64,000 nucleotides of DNA. Origin: Phycisphaerae bacterium. Lineage in GTDB: Bacteria; Planctomycetota; Phycisphaerae; UBA1845; PWPN01. The stretch lies in contig JAUCQB010000256.1 in NCBI GenBank assembly GCA_030372985.1, forward strand, positions 1-64,000, written 5' to 3'. Shown here piece after piece: positions 25,902 through 36,231 of the stretch. Each line of letters opens with the position of its first letter. Within the stretch, counting starts at the first letter, position 1. The position numbers were made by a program, and so were the translations under genes. The notes below the pieces were generated by a model, which was given only the letters and a program-made list of their open reading frames with translations, was not told where the DNA came from and made no database searches.

Positions 25902-26650
25902 TGGAGCCGATGCGATTGTTTGCGATGATTCTATCTTTGGCGCCGCCCCCGGCGACGCAGCCTGCGACAAGAGAAGCTGAACTGAAGGTCAAGTCCGGCG
26001 ACCAGATGGTCGCCATGGGTGACAGCATCACGCAGGCCGGCGGCTATCTGCGGGCGATGGAGGCCGTATTCGCCCAGCAGTATGCCGCGATGAAGATCCC
26101 CGGGATTGTCAACGTCGGCATCAGCGGCCAGAAAGCCGAGGACATGGTCGCGCGGTTTGAGAAAGACGTCGTTCGCCGAAAGCCCGCGATTGTGACCATC
26201 AGTGTGGGGATTAACGATGTCTGGCACCGGATGGCCGAGCCGGCCGATCCCAAGGTGCTGGAAACCTACGAACGCAACGTCGAGCGCATGGTCAAGATGG
26301 CCAAGGACGGCGGCGCCCGTGTTTTCGTGCTCTCCCCCACGGTGATTGAGGAGGACCCGGCTTCCGAGGGTAACAAGCGGCTGGCGGCATACGTCGCGGC
26401 GGGCAAGAAGGTTGCCGATCGCAACAAGTGTGATTACGTGGATCTGCACGCCCTGTTTCTCAAGTCGATCGCGAACCGCAACAAGACCGCCAAGCCGGGC
26501 GAGCGGTTCTTCACGACCGACGGCGTGCACATGAAGCCCGCAGGCGACGTTCTGATGGCCGTCGGCGTTCTGCGGGCGATGGGTGTGCCGGATGCGAAAA
26601 TGAAGACAACGGACCTGGACAAGGTTTTCCCCAGGGCTGGGCAGCCTTGA
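25901..26650 (+). CDS. SGNH/GDSL hydrolase embedded between atpG and atpD
   Basis: This 249-residue esterase or deacetylase-type hydrolase has all four SGNH blocks. They are GDSIT (Ser42), NVGISG (Gly73), GIND (Asn105) and DGVH (Asp207, His210), so the catalytic triad and oxyanion hole are intact. A short hydrophobic N-terminus (MRLFAMILSLAPPPATQP) suggests export. Relatives cleave acyl or acetyl esters on sugars or lipids. Its ATG overlaps the atpG stop (TAATG), so translation is coupled to the ATP synthase genes. This position is not part of the standard a-c-b-delta-alpha-gamma-beta-epsilon order. Function in the operon is unknown. Confidence 0.9.
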   Translation: MEPMRLFAMILSLAPPPATQPATREAELKVKSGDQMVAMGDSITQAGGYLRAMEAVFAQQYAAMKIPGIVNVGISGQKAEDMVARFEKDVVRRKPAIVTISVGINDVWHRMAEPADPKVLETYERNVERMVKMAKDGGARVFVLSPTVIEEDPASEGNKRLAAYVAAGKKVADRNKCDYVDLHALFLKSIANRNKTAKPGERFFTTDGVHMKPAGDVLMAVGVLRAMGVPDAKMKTTDLDKVFPRAGQP

Positions 26651-26660
26651 GGTTGCGTGA

Positions 26661-28236
<1,576 letters not shown>

Positions 28237-28238
<2 letters not shown>

Positions 28239-28494
28239 GATTCAGGAATTGAGAATTGAGAATGGGAATGCGCTGATGGAAAACTGGAGATGAGGAATTG
28301 GGATTGCCGTTGTGTCTGAGATTTCAAACTTGAGATTCCAGACTTGAGGTCTCGGATTTCGGATTTGAGATCTCGAATTTGAGATTTCAGATTCAAGATT
28401 TCAGATTTGAGATTTCGTGTTGGAGATTTCAGATTTGAGATTTCAAATGTGAGATCTGAAATGTGAAATCCCGAATTCTCAATTCCTGATTCTC
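28237..28494. repeat. AT-rich degenerate micro-repeat block flanked by 20-bp inverted repeats
   Basis: Between atpD and atpC lie about 258 bp, much richer in A+T than their surroundings. The core is many imperfect copies of a GAGATTTCAGATTT-like unit. The ends are inverted repeats: GAGATTCAGGAATTGAGAAT at 28237-28256 (starting within the atpD stop codon) and ATTCTCAATTCCTGATTCTC at 28475-28494, matching 19 of 20. Near the right end the unit changes polarity (GAAATGTGAAATC). It looks like an inserted or expanded repeat element, not coding. Confidence 0.7.
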
Positions 28495-28519
28495 CACGCT
28501 GGATTCCCCGGGTGTTTCG

Positions 28520-28918
28520 ATGGCAGACAAGACCTTCAAGTGCAGCGTGATCACCCCTGAGGCCCAGGTCTTTGACGGCAACGTCGAGTCGGTCGTTCTG
28601 CCCGTCCATGACGGCGAGATCGGCATTCTGTTCAATCGCGCGCCGCTGCTCTGCAAGCTTGGCGCAGGCAGCCTGCGATTGCGGAAGGGCAACGAAGAGA
28701 CAACCTGGTTCGTGGACGGTGGTTTCGCGCAAGTGATCGAGAACCAGGTCACGGTGCTGACCCAGAAAGCGCTGCGGCCGGAAGAAATCTCCGCTGCTGA
28801 TGCTCAAGCCCGCCTCGAGGAAGCCCGCAAAATGCCCGCCGGTGACGAGCTGGCTGCCCGTCGCAAGGACCGGGCCGTCGCCAGCGCCCGCGCACAAATC
28901 CGCATGGCCTTGGAGTAG
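28520..28918 (+). CDS. atpC: F1Fo ATP synthase subunit epsilon
   Basis: This 132-residue regulatory subunit has the N-terminal beta-sandwich: KCSVITPEAQVFDGNVESVVLPVHDGEIGILFNRAPLLCKLGAGSLRL, then TWFVDGGFAQVIENQVTVLTQKAL. A C-terminal helical pair follows (AADAQARLEEARKM, ARRKDRAVASARAQIRMAL). Length is normal. It is the last operon gene and is separated from atpD by the repeat block, which could uncouple its translation from atpD. Confidence 0.94.
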   Translation: MADKTFKCSVITPEAQVFDGNVESVVLPVHDGEIGILFNRAPLLCKLGAGSLRLRKGNEETTWFVDGGFAQVIENQVTVLTQKALRPEEISAADAQARLEEARKMPAGDELAARRKDRAVASARAQIRMALE

Positions 28919-28936
28919 CCTGCTCAGAGTGAACGT

Positions 28937-28949
28937 GCCGGAAGCCGGC
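28937..28949. terminator. Short GC hairpin between convergent atpC and lipoprotein genes
   Basis: GCCGG, loop AAG, CCGGC gives a perfect 5-bp stem 19 bases after atpC. There is no T-run on the plus strand. It is a weak candidate for a bidirectional end. Confidence 0.25.
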
Positions 28950-28962
28950 CCCTCTCACGTGA

Positions 28963-29682
28963 TCATGGCACAACCGCCCGTGTCGCCGGAGGGTTGACCT
29001 TCCTGCCCCAGAGCACGACTCGGTCCACGTTGCCCACATCGTCGAACGAGCCGACACCGATGCGGCCCCAGGAGAACGTCTTGTCCTCAGCGGTCATGCT
29101 CGGTCTGTTCATATCATCGAAGAACACCTCGATGCTGCCGGTGTCGACCTTACGGACCACGCGGACGTGGTGGTAGCCCTCCGTCCAGGGCGTGCCGTCG
29201 GTCCGCGTCCTGACGATCGGGCGGCGGTTGGCGTTGTTCACGATGTGGATGCTGTTGGATGCGTCGTCTGACTTCAGGCCGAAATGAGCGTAGTAGAACC
29301 GCGCCGGGTCCTGGTAGCCGAAGAAGAGGCACATGTCGCGGTGCGGGTAATCGGGTTTGGTCGATCGCACCCAGGCATCGAGCACAAAGTCGGACACGGT
29401 CATGTGCTTGAGCACCGCCATTCCCGTCGGGGAGCGGAACGGCGGCTTGTAGGTGCTGTTGCGGGCCAGGGCGAGCACTGTTTTGTCGTCGTCGCTGGTG
29501 AACTCCCATGCTTGCGGGTCGTTCAGTTCCCATTGCGACGAGGGCTTGTCAAAACCCTCGTCGATCAGCAGCGGCAGGCCCATGAGGACGGCCGGGCTTT
29601 GACCCTCGGGCGCCGTGCCCGAGAACCAGGAACAGCCGGGCAGCAACATCAACAGTGGCAGGAGAGCGATAGTCTTCGGCAT
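28963..29682 (-). CDS. Secreted lipoprotein with LamG/DUF1080-like domain
   Basis: This 239-residue lipoprotein has the lipobox LLPGC at residues 13-17. The mature part resembles concanavalin-like jelly-rolls of the 3-keto-disaccharide hydrolase (DUF1080) type: FDKPSSQWELNDPQAWEF, VSDFVLDAWVRST, DMCLFFGYQDPARFYYAHFG, EGYHHVRVVR, SIEVFFDD, WGRIGVGSFDDVGNVDRVVLWG. Such domains bind or cleave sugars outside the cytoplasm. The gene starts 9 bases after the symporter stop with GAGG 7 bases before the ATG, so the two form an operon and may handle one carbohydrate. Confidence 0.75.
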   Translation of the reverse strand: MPKTIALLPLLMLLPGCSWFSGTAPEGQSPAVLMGLPLLIDEGFDKPSSQWELNDPQAWEFTSDDDKTVLALARNSTYKPPFRSPTGMAVLKHMTVSDFVLDAWVRSTKPDYPHRDMCLFFGYQDPARFYYAHFGLKSDDASNSIHIVNNANRRPIVRTRTDGTPWTEGYHHVRVVRKVDTGSIEVFFDDMNRPSMTAEDKTFSWGRIGVGSFDDVGNVDRVVLWGRKVNPPATRAVVP

Positions 29683-29691
29683 TGTTAATCC

Positions 29692-31344
29692 TCACCAGAA
29701 CTTCACATAGATGACCAGGTACATGACTGCGGCGACAACCGCCCAGAAAGCGACGGTCTGATACCACCGATGCTTTCCGCGTTCCTCGGGTAATGGCAGA
29801 TTCAGCGACGGCCGCCAGACGTAAGGTGACACAGCCTTAACCGGAGCCGGCTTTGTCAGCAGGCTGACAAGAACCATGAAAACCGCTGCCGCGATCCACA
29901 GCACGAAGGCGAAGTTGAACAGGTGAATCTTGCCCGCGATCAGCGGCAGTTGCAGCCAGTTGTCGTCCGGATTGCCCCAGATGAACGGTACCGCGACGAA
30001 GGGTGCGGCCAGCACGAACGTCGCGGTCGCCGCCTTGGCAGTCGCGCGCCGCCACAGGGCCCCAAAGGTGAACGCCAGCATGATCGGGATGGCCAGGATG
30101 CACCAGGCGTTTTGAGAGTAGGTGAAGATGTAGCGGTAGCTGGTCGCCAGCAGGGTCAGCGGGAAGGCAATGAGCAGGGTGAAGAAACCGACCAGTCTGC
30201 CGACGCGAACCAGTTCTCGTTCGCTTGCGTGCGGCCGCAGCCAGCGTTGATGGATGTCAATCGTATAGACGCTGGCGGTGGCGTTCACGATGGCGCTGAC
30301 GCTCGACATGATTGCCCCCAGAACGGCCGCGACGAGAAAACCTCGCAGCCCCGGCCCGAGCAGGGACTGCACGAGGTGCGGGTAGGTGGCATTGGCGTCG
30401 GGCTGGCCGTCGGATGTCAGCGGCAAGGCCGGCAGAATGCCCTGATTCAAGAGGTCGCTGGCGATGTAGCCGGGAAAGGCAAAGCAGAGCGTCAAAACCG
30501 GCCCGAGGAAGGCCGTCAGGAGCACACCCATGCGACCGTGGCGTTCGTCTTTGGCCCCGAGGCAGGACTGGACGTAGAACTGATTCGTGCAGCAGTACCA
30601 GACGTTTGTCGAGAGCATCAGCAGGATCAGCCCCGGCCACGGCACGTAGGGGTCGTCGATCGGCCGGATGAGATGCGCCGAACCGGCATCGTGCATTCGT
30701 TCCATCAGCCCGGACCACCCGCCGGGCACCTGGTTGAGCCCCGCGCCGAACAGCGTGAGGCCGCCGGCGAGGAGCAGGATGCACTGGAACGTATCCGTCC
30801 AAGCGACTGAAGACATACCGCCATAGACGGTGTAGACACCTGTGAAGACGGCCAGGATCACCGTCCCGACGATCGGGTCGATTCCCAGAAAGTACTTGAG
30901 TGCTGTAGCACCCAATGCCAGTACCATGACGAGTGTGACACAGGCGTTGTTGAAGACCGTGTAGCCGGCGAAGAGCAGGCGCGTCGTCCTGTCGTACCGT
31001 TTCTCAAGGTATTCGGGGATGGTGGTCGTTCCGCTGCGAAGATACAGCGGCAGGAACACGAAGATCATCAGTACCAGCGATGGATAGACGCCTAAGTCCC
31101 AGTTGGAGACCACCAGGCCGGCACCGAAGCCGTATCCAACCTCGCCGAGCATCTGCTCAGCGCTGATGCTGGCGGCGACCATCGTGAAGCCGACCACCCA
31201 CCACGGCAGCGACCTCTCGGCTACGAAGAACGCCTTGGATCCGCTCTTTGCCTTTCGCGCCGACCAGAAGCCGATGGCAAGCGTGAGGATGAAATAGGCG
31301 ATGATGATCGCGTAATCGACAGGCTCGTAGTTGCGCGCGGGCAT
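29692..31344 (-). CDS. Sodium:solute symporter (SSS family)
   Basis: This 550-residue inner-membrane carrier has about 13-14 helices and takes up a small solute with sodium. Family features are the N-terminal DYAIIIAYFILTLAIGFWSARKAKSGSKAFFVAERSLPWWVVGFTMVAASISAEQMLGEVGYGF block, the YLEKRYDRTTRLLFAGY helix and the long middle GLRGFLVAAVLGAIMSSVSAIVNATASVYTIDI segment containing the sodium-site region. Sequence style is closest to sugar (SGLT-like) symporters. It precedes a sugar-binding-type lipoprotein in the same operon. The substrate cannot be read from the sequence. Confidence 0.9.
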   Translation of the reverse strand: MPARNYEPVDYAIIIAYFILTLAIGFWSARKAKSGSKAFFVAERSLPWWVVGFTMVAASISAEQMLGEVGYGFGAGLVVSNWDLGVYPSLVLMIFVFLPLYLRSGTTTIPEYLEKRYDRTTRLLFAGYTVFNNACVTLVMVLALGATALKYFLGIDPIVGTVILAVFTGVYTVYGGMSSVAWTDTFQCILLLAGGLTLFGAGLNQVPGGWSGLMERMHDAGSAHLIRPIDDPYVPWPGLILLMLSTNVWYCCTNQFYVQSCLGAKDERHGRMGVLLTAFLGPVLTLCFAFPGYIASDLLNQGILPALPLTSDGQPDANATYPHLVQSLLGPGLRGFLVAAVLGAIMSSVSAIVNATASVYTIDIHQRWLRPHASERELVRVGRLVGFFTLLIAFPLTLLATSYRYIFTYSQNAWCILAIPIMLAFTFGALWRRATAKAATATFVLAAPFVAVPFIWGNPDDNWLQLPLIAGKIHLFNFAFVLWIAAAVFMVLVSLLTKPAPVKAVSPYVWRPSLNLPLPEERGKHRWYQTVAFWAVVAAVMYLVIYVKFW

Positions 31345-31510
31345 TCCAGAATATCTCCCGGGGCCCTGATTTGCCCATATCGCCGGAAGTGTAACCGTGT
31401 TAACATTTCGGGTCCAATCGAACTGGAGACATTCTCGTGGGCTGTGTTCGATGTGAGAAAGACTGGAGGTTCAACGACTGCAGGCCAAGGGGTGCGTCAC
31501 GCCGACGCGG

Positions 31511-31819
31511 ATGGAAGGATGGATCACCCTGGCGGCATCTTCGCCGGCTGTTCGCATGAAGTATCGGCTTACGCATCTCGGCGGTCGCGGTTTCGACTGT
31601 GTGGGGTCGATCCATCCGGCTTTGCCCGTCGGTCCGCGATCGGCACTGGTCATTCTCGAGGCCGCGACGGGGTATCCCGGTGATCTGGCCACCGCCTCGA
31701 CGACGGGCAGGTGCCGACACTTGACGGCGGGACAGGTGGTGGAGACGGAGACGGCCGTCGTGGTATTTCCAGGGCGGGATCGCATCGAACATATCGGCAT
31801 GGACGCGACTGTCAGATAG
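31511..31819 (+). CDS. Possible small protein upstream of the SDR gene, unknown
   Basis: This 102-codon frame ends 11 bases before the dehydrogenase ATG on the same strand. Codon third positions are GC-rich as in neighbouring genes, and the translation is compositionally protein-like (MKYRLTHLGGRGFDCVGSIHPALPVGPRSALVILEAATGYPG). ATG 31556 (that MKYRL) is the alternative start. No family was recognised. Its spacing suggests co-transcription with the dehydrogenase. An antisense frame over the same bases looks less protein-like. Confidence 0.35.
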   Translation: MEGWITLAASSPAVRMKYRLTHLGGRGFDCVGSIHPALPVGPRSALVILEAATGYPGDLATASTTGRCRHLTAGQVVETETAVVVFPGRDRIEHIGMDATVR

Positions 31820-31830
31820 GAGTTGCCTAC

Positions 31831-32601
31831 ATGGGTCGTCTGGACGGTGAAGTAGCGATCGTAACAGGTGCGGGCACGGGAATCGGTGCAGCCACGGCTG
31901 TCCGCTTTGTCAAAGAAGGGGCCTCAGTGGTGCTCGTTGGCAGACGGCGCGAGAAACTGGAAGACACGGCCAGAGCCACCGGGCAGCCGGATCGGGTGGC
32001 CATCGTGCCTGGCGATGTTCGTGACCAGAAAACGGTTGATGCGGCGATTGCGGCCGCGATGAAGCTCGGCGGACTGCATGTGGTCGTCAGCAATGCCGCC
32101 GTTTCACATCCTGTGGCGTTTCCAGGTGCCGACTTTGAGACCTGGCGGGACATCTTCGACATCATCGTGGTCGGAGCGTTTCGCTTCTGCCGTGAGGCGG
32201 CCAAGGTGATGATCGCCAACAAAACGGCCGGACGGCTGGTTAATGTGACCAGCATCCATGGCACGCAGGCCGAACCGAGAGCATCGGCATATGGCGCCGC
32301 CAAGGCGGCAGTCAACCAGTTCAGCCGGGCGCTGTCGGTCGAACTGGCTCCGCACAACATCCGCGTCAACGCCGTGGCGCCGGGGTTTGTCGACACGCCG
32401 ATGTCGGTCTACAACGGCGAGAACGAGCTGGAAAGCGACTGGTTCAATCGGTTCTACGTCGAGGCCCGCAAGATCCCGATGGCCCGTGCCGGCCGGCCCG
32501 AGGAAATCGCCTCCGCCATCCTGTTTCTCGCCTCACAGGAGTCAAGCTACATGACCGGTCATGTCATGATCGTCGATGGGGGCCTGACGGTGACGTTCTA
32601 G
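31831..32601 (+). CDS. Short-chain dehydrogenase/reductase (SDR)
   Basis: This 256-residue classical SDR has cofactor motif TGAGTGIG (12-19), NAA (98-100), and catalytic Ser141, Tyr154 and Lys158 (VTSIHG... SAYGAAKAA). PGFVDTPM and the C-terminal MTGHVMIVDGGLTVTF complete the fold. It oxidises or reduces an alcohol/ketone with NAD(P). AGGAG lies 8 bases before the ATG. The substrate is unknown; sugar or polyol oxidation would fit the carbohydrate-rich surroundings. Confidence 0.9.
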   Translation: MGRLDGEVAIVTGAGTGIGAATAVRFVKEGASVVLVGRRREKLEDTARATGQPDRVAIVPGDVRDQKTVDAAIAAAMKLGGLHVVVSNAAVSHPVAFPGADFETWRDIFDIIVVGAFRFCREAAKVMIANKTAGRLVNVTSIHGTQAEPRASAYGAAKAAVNQFSRALSVELAPHNIRVNAVAPGFVDTPMSVYNGENELESDWFNRFYVEARKIPMARAGRPEEIASAILFLASQESSYMTGHVMIVDGGLTVTF

Positions 32602-32685
32602 CCGAAATCACGTTTGACTGTTCCGGTCGGCCTCCAGGTCGGGGGGGCGGCTGACGACTCACCGCGGTTCGAGGCGTCGAATGCT

Positions 32686-33672
32686 TCACGCGGGCAGTTC
32701 GCCGAAGATCTCCTCGATCACGTCCTTGAGTGTGATGATACCCACAAATCCTCGCCGCGGGTCGTTGACCACGGCCATGGTCTCGTTGGCTCTCTGGAGC
32801 TGGATGATGGCCCGGGCGGCCGAGTCCTGGGCCTGGAGCACGGTGGGGGCGTGCATGAAGCTGCTGACGCCAGCTTCCGTATCATCGGCCAGCGCATCGC
32901 AGACGCTGACGATGCCCGAGACGGTCCTGCCATCGCGTTCGAGGACCGGCATCCGCGAGTAGCTGTGGCCGCGGACGGCTCGGAGGAATTGGCTGCGGTT
33001 TGCGGTGATCGGGACACTGGCCACGCGGCGTCGCGGGATCATGATCGAGCCCACGCGCACGCTCGACAGGTTCATCACCCGTTCCACGATTTCGGCCTGC
33101 TCAGTGGTCAGGGCGCCTTCCGCGGCTCCTTCTCTCAGCAGACCGAGGACCTCGCCGCGAGGGCCTCTCATCCGGTTGTCTTTCTCATGTCCGGCGAGAG
33201 TCGCGCTGACTTGCGTGACCCGACCCAGAATCCACAGGGCGCCTGTCATTCGGAGCACGGTAATGATGCTCCTCAGAAGACGGGCGGAACGGTACATGAG
33301 ACGGTCGGCTTCGGCCCGAAACCAGTTCTTCGGAACGACGTCGCCGAAGACGAACGTCAGCGGAGAGAGAATCGCCGCGCTGTAGAACTCGATGCTGGCC
33401 GATTGGAGCTGCAGGCCGCCGACCATCAGCGTGGTTGCCGCCACGGTCAGGAGGTAGTTGGCGATGTTCTGGCTGAGCAGGATTCCGAGCACGCTTTCGT
33501 CCTGGCGGGCGACGAGGCTTGACAGGGCCCTGGCGTCGACGGCCTCCGGTCGTTCCGACCGCAGTCGCAGGCGGACGCGGTTGACGCAGTAGAGGCCCAT
33601 CTCCGAGCCGGAGAAGAAGCCGGCAGCGGCCAGGGCGGCGAGCGTCGCCAGCATGCCGAGCAGGATCATCAT
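32686..33672 (-). CDS. CNNM/CBS-domain membrane protein (HlyC/CorC-related), short form
   Basis: This 328-residue protein has an N-terminal CNNM (DUF21) transmembrane domain (LAALAAAGFFSGSEMGLYCVNRVRLR, ILLSQNIANYLLTVAATTLMVG, SPLTFVFGDVVPKNWF). A CBS pair follows (VGSIMIPRRRVASVPITANRSQFLRAVRGHSYSRMPV, FVGIITLKDVIEEIFGE), where the protein ends. The CorC_HlyC domain normally at the end is absent. Such proteins are linked to magnesium or cobalt efflux. It overlaps the upstream paralogue by 4 bases. Confidence 0.85.
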   Translation of the reverse strand: MMILLGMLATLAALAAAGFFSGSEMGLYCVNRVRLRLRSERPEAVDARALSSLVARQDESVLGILLSQNIANYLLTVAATTLMVGGLQLQSASIEFYSAAILSPLTFVFGDVVPKNWFRAEADRLMYRSARLLRSIITVLRMTGALWILGRVTQVSATLAGHEKDNRMRGPRGEVLGLLREGAAEGALTTEQAEIVERVMNLSSVRVGSIMIPRRRVASVPITANRSQFLRAVRGHSYSRMPVLERDGRTVSGIVSVCDALADDTEAGVSSFMHAPTVLQAQDSAARAIIQLQRANETMAVVNDPRRGFVGIITLKDVIEEIFGELPA

Positions 33673-34955
33673 GGCGCAGCTCCCTCCGGCCGGTCGCCGG
33701 CCGTCCCGACGCCTGCCGCGTCGTCGGCCAACTCCAGCAGCACCCACTCGATTCGCCGACCCCTGAGCGATTCGATGGTCAGGATCAGGTTGCCCATCCG
33801 GAGCTTATCACCAACGGCCGGTACTCGACCCAGCCGGGCAAGAATCAGACCGGCCAGCGTCGTGACCTCCTCATCCATGCGGCTCATCTCGAATTGGTCG
33901 GACCATTCGTGGATGCTCATCGCGCCCGAGACACGGTAACGCCGCTCGTCAAGCCGGATCCAGAGCCTCTCCTCGCCGGATTCACCCTCGGTTCCGAGCC
34001 CGCCTACGATCAGCCGCGCGATGTCGTCCACCGTGACCAGGCCGACCACGCCGCCGAACTCGTCCACCGCAATCGCTAGCTGCGTCTTCTTGCGACGGAA
34101 CTCCTCGATCAACTGGGTGATGGTGATGAGCTCGGGCACGTAATGGGCCGGCCGAACCAGTTGTGCCAGCGGACGACCGGGGTGCAGCAAGAGATCCTTG
34201 GCATAGATGATTCCGGCGATCCGGTCGATATCGATGTCGTGGACGGGTATCTTGGTGAAACCGTGCCGGCGCATCAGGCGTTCGAGATCGTGCGGATTGT
34301 CGTAGACGTCGTAGGAGATCATGTCCACCCGTGGGAGCATGATGTCCTTGGCCCTCAACTCGCCGAGCTGAATCACCTGGTCGAGCATCGCGTTTTCGTG
34401 AGCGTCGATGACCCGGTGTCGCTCGGACATCTCGACGAGCTCACGCAGCTCCTCGACGGTGACATATTCGTCGGGCTTGCGGGTGCCGACGAGCAAGCGT
34501 GTAAGCGGCTCCACCAGCACGCCCGCCAGAACGATGCGGAACGGGGTCAGCACAATCTGTGCGAGCCGGACCGCCGGGGCGAGGCGGACGGCCAGGGGGA
34601 CCCGCAGCAGGATCGCCACCCCCTTGGGCAGGATGTCGCCCAGCAATGTCACCAGCAGCGGCGATGCCAGACCGATGACAGGAACGAGGGCGGTTCTCCT
34701 GCCGGCCAGTGATTGAGATAAGGAGATGCTTGCGGCGAAAATGAACATGTTGATCGAAACGTTGCCGATCATCAGCGTCAGCAGCAACCGGCGCGGATGG
34801 CGCATCAGGTCGGCAACCAGTCGGCGCGAGGTTCGTTTGTCTTGCCGAAGCCGTTGCAGTTCGTGCCGGCTCAGGGCGAACAGAGCGGTTTCGGCACCGC
34901 TGAAGAATGCGGACGTCAGCAGCAGGATCAGAAGCAGCAGAATCTGAAAGCCCAT
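33669..34955 (-). CDS. CNNM/CBS/CorC_HlyC membrane protein, full form
   Basis: This protein of about 428 residues has the CNNM domain (FFSGAETALFALSRHELQRLRQD, LMIGNVSINMFIFAASISLSQ, LLGDILPKGVAILLRV), a CBS pair (AKDIMLPRVDMISYDVYDNPHDLERLMRRHGFTKIPVHD, LAIAVDEFGGVVGLVTVDDIARLIVG) and the CorC_HlyC C-terminal domain (RYRVSGAMSIHEWSDQFEM, TLAGLILARLGRVPAVGDKLRMGNLILTIESLRGRRIEWVLLEL). Start: ATG 34955 has GGAG just upstream; the frame is open to 35027. The pair with the short form may make a heteromer. Confidence 0.88.
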   Translation of the reverse strand: MGFQILLLLILLLTSAFFSGAETALFALSRHELQRLRQDKRTSRRLVADLMRHPRRLLLTLMIGNVSINMFIFAASISLSQSLAGRRTALVPVIGLASPLLVTLLGDILPKGVAILLRVPLAVRLAPAVRLAQIVLTPFRIVLAGVLVEPLTRLLVGTRKPDEYVTVEELRELVEMSERHRVIDAHENAMLDQVIQLGELRAKDIMLPRVDMISYDVYDNPHDLERLMRRHGFTKIPVHDIDIDRIAGIIYAKDLLLHPGRPLAQLVRPAHYVPELITITQLIEEFRRKKTQLAIAVDEFGGVVGLVTVDDIARLIVGGLGTEGESGEERLWIRLDERRYRVSGAMSIHEWSDQFEMSRMDEEVTTLAGLILARLGRVPAVGDKLRMGNLILTIESLRGRRIEWVLLELADDAAGVGTAGDRPEGAAP

Positions 34956-35094
34956 CGTCTCCACGCCCGCCCGGATATCGCTGGCGGCGGCCCGGGCCTG
35001 ACGATCAGCCAGAGTGTACCGTGTCATGCGGCGTCCGCAAAACGGGAGGCGAGGCCGACTTGAAGGCAGGCCGAACCTCGATGATGATGAGGCG

Positions 35095-36231
35095 ATGGCC
35101 GCCCACCTGCTCCATATTGTCGATGAATCGACGCCTGAGGACTCGCTTGCGCACCTTTCCCTGCTGCTTCATCAGTTGCCGCCCGCGCGTTTCAAACAAA
35201 CCATTCTGATGCTCGGATGCCCGGCCCCGGTGCTGAGGTTGCCGCCCCACGTCTCCGTCCACCAGACGCCGGGCGTGAAGTCGATGCGCGAGCTTCGGGC
35301 AATAAAGGTTTTTCAGGTGTTGCGGCGGCAGCCTTTCGATTTGCTGCTGATGTGGGATCTGCTACAGCACGTGCCCGTTTGCGGCGAGGGAAGCGCTTCG
35401 CCATCGTTGGCCATCGTGTCGGACCGTCTCGGAATCGCCAATGTGTTTCACTGGCATGTGATGAGGCGGGAACACGGTCTGCAATCTCATTTCGTGTGCC
35501 TGACCGATTCTATCCGCCAACAACTGGTCCACGTGGGAATCCCGGGCGATAAAGTCCGACTCATTAGAGCCTCCGTTGATCTGGCGGAGATTCGTCAGGC
35601 CGACCGGCAGCGTCTGAGGACGGAGCTGGGCTTGCCGGCCGACGCCAGGGTTCTGCTGACCGCTTGTCCGCCAGGCAAGAACGGGGGGCAGTACTTGGCA
35701 GTCTGGGTTGCTGGGATTCTGCACCAGATCTGGCCGGACGTTCGAATGATCTTGCCGGGCGGCTTTCGCGAGGACAGACGGGCAAGGCGACTTGGCGAGG
35801 AATGCTATTGTCCGCAGATCTTTCGCTTCGCAGGCGAGCAGTACGGTCCGGCGGATCTTCTCGCGGCCAGTGACATGTTCGTTTGGCCCGAGGCAGCGAG
35901 TTCCCCTGTGGGCTGGCTGGCGTGGGCCATGGCCGCCGGGGTGCCGATTGTGGCGACCGGGACGCCGAGCACGCGAGAGCTGATTCGTGACGGGCAAACC
36001 GGCTTTCTGGCAGACTGCGCCCGGCCTCACGTCCTGGCGACCCGAATCCGCGCCGCCTGGGAGGATCCCAACGCCCGCCGCCGCTGTGTCCAGGAGGCCG
36101 CCCATCAGGCCTATGAGCTGTTCCGGCCGCAAAAGTGTCTGGACGCCTACCTCGACGTACTCCGCCAGCTGCTGGACGATCGGGCCGGCGACACGCAAGA
36201 GCCGACCCTGGGGGGTGGCGGGCATGGCTGA
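35095..36231 (+). CDS. Glycosyltransferase, GT4-like
   Basis: This protein of about 378 residues has the GT-B layout: an N-terminal half starting HLLHIVDESTPEDSLAHLSLLLHQLP and a C-terminal nucleotide-sugar half. The latter includes DKVRLIRASVDLAEIRQ, ARVLLTACPPGKNGGQYLAVW, GPADLLAASDMFVWPEAASSPVGWLAWAMAAGVPIVATGTPSTRELIRDGQTGFL, the family-4 E-x7-E region with EAASSPVGWL in place of the usual E-x-F/L-G. It transfers sugar to a cell-surface glycan or lipid. It stands alone before tRNA-Val. Start: the first codons upstream to 35014 are less likely. Confidence 0.75.
   Translation: MAAHLLHIVDESTPEDSLAHLSLLLHQLPPARFKQTILMLGCPAPVLRLPPHVSVHQTPGVKSMRELRAIKVFQVLRRQPFDLLLMWDLLQHVPVCGEGSASPSLAIVSDRLGIANVFHWHVMRREHGLQSHFVCLTDSIRQQLVHVGIPGDKVRLIRASVDLAEIRQADRQRLRTELGLPADARVLLTACPPGKNGGQYLAVWVAGILHQIWPDVRMILPGGFREDRRARRLGEECYCPQIFRFAGEQYGPADLLAASDMFVWPEAASSPVGWLAWAMAAGVPIVATGTPSTRELIRDGQTGFLADCARPHVLATRIRAAWEDPNARRRCVQEAAHQAYELFRPQKCLDAYLDVLRQLLDDRAGDTQEPTLGGGGHG

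Noticed and set aside
31471-31800. 109-codon minus-strand frame opposite the small protein upstream of the SDR gene
   Set aside because: It is Arg/Ser/Pro-rich with no ribosome site; the plus-strand frame is more protein-like.
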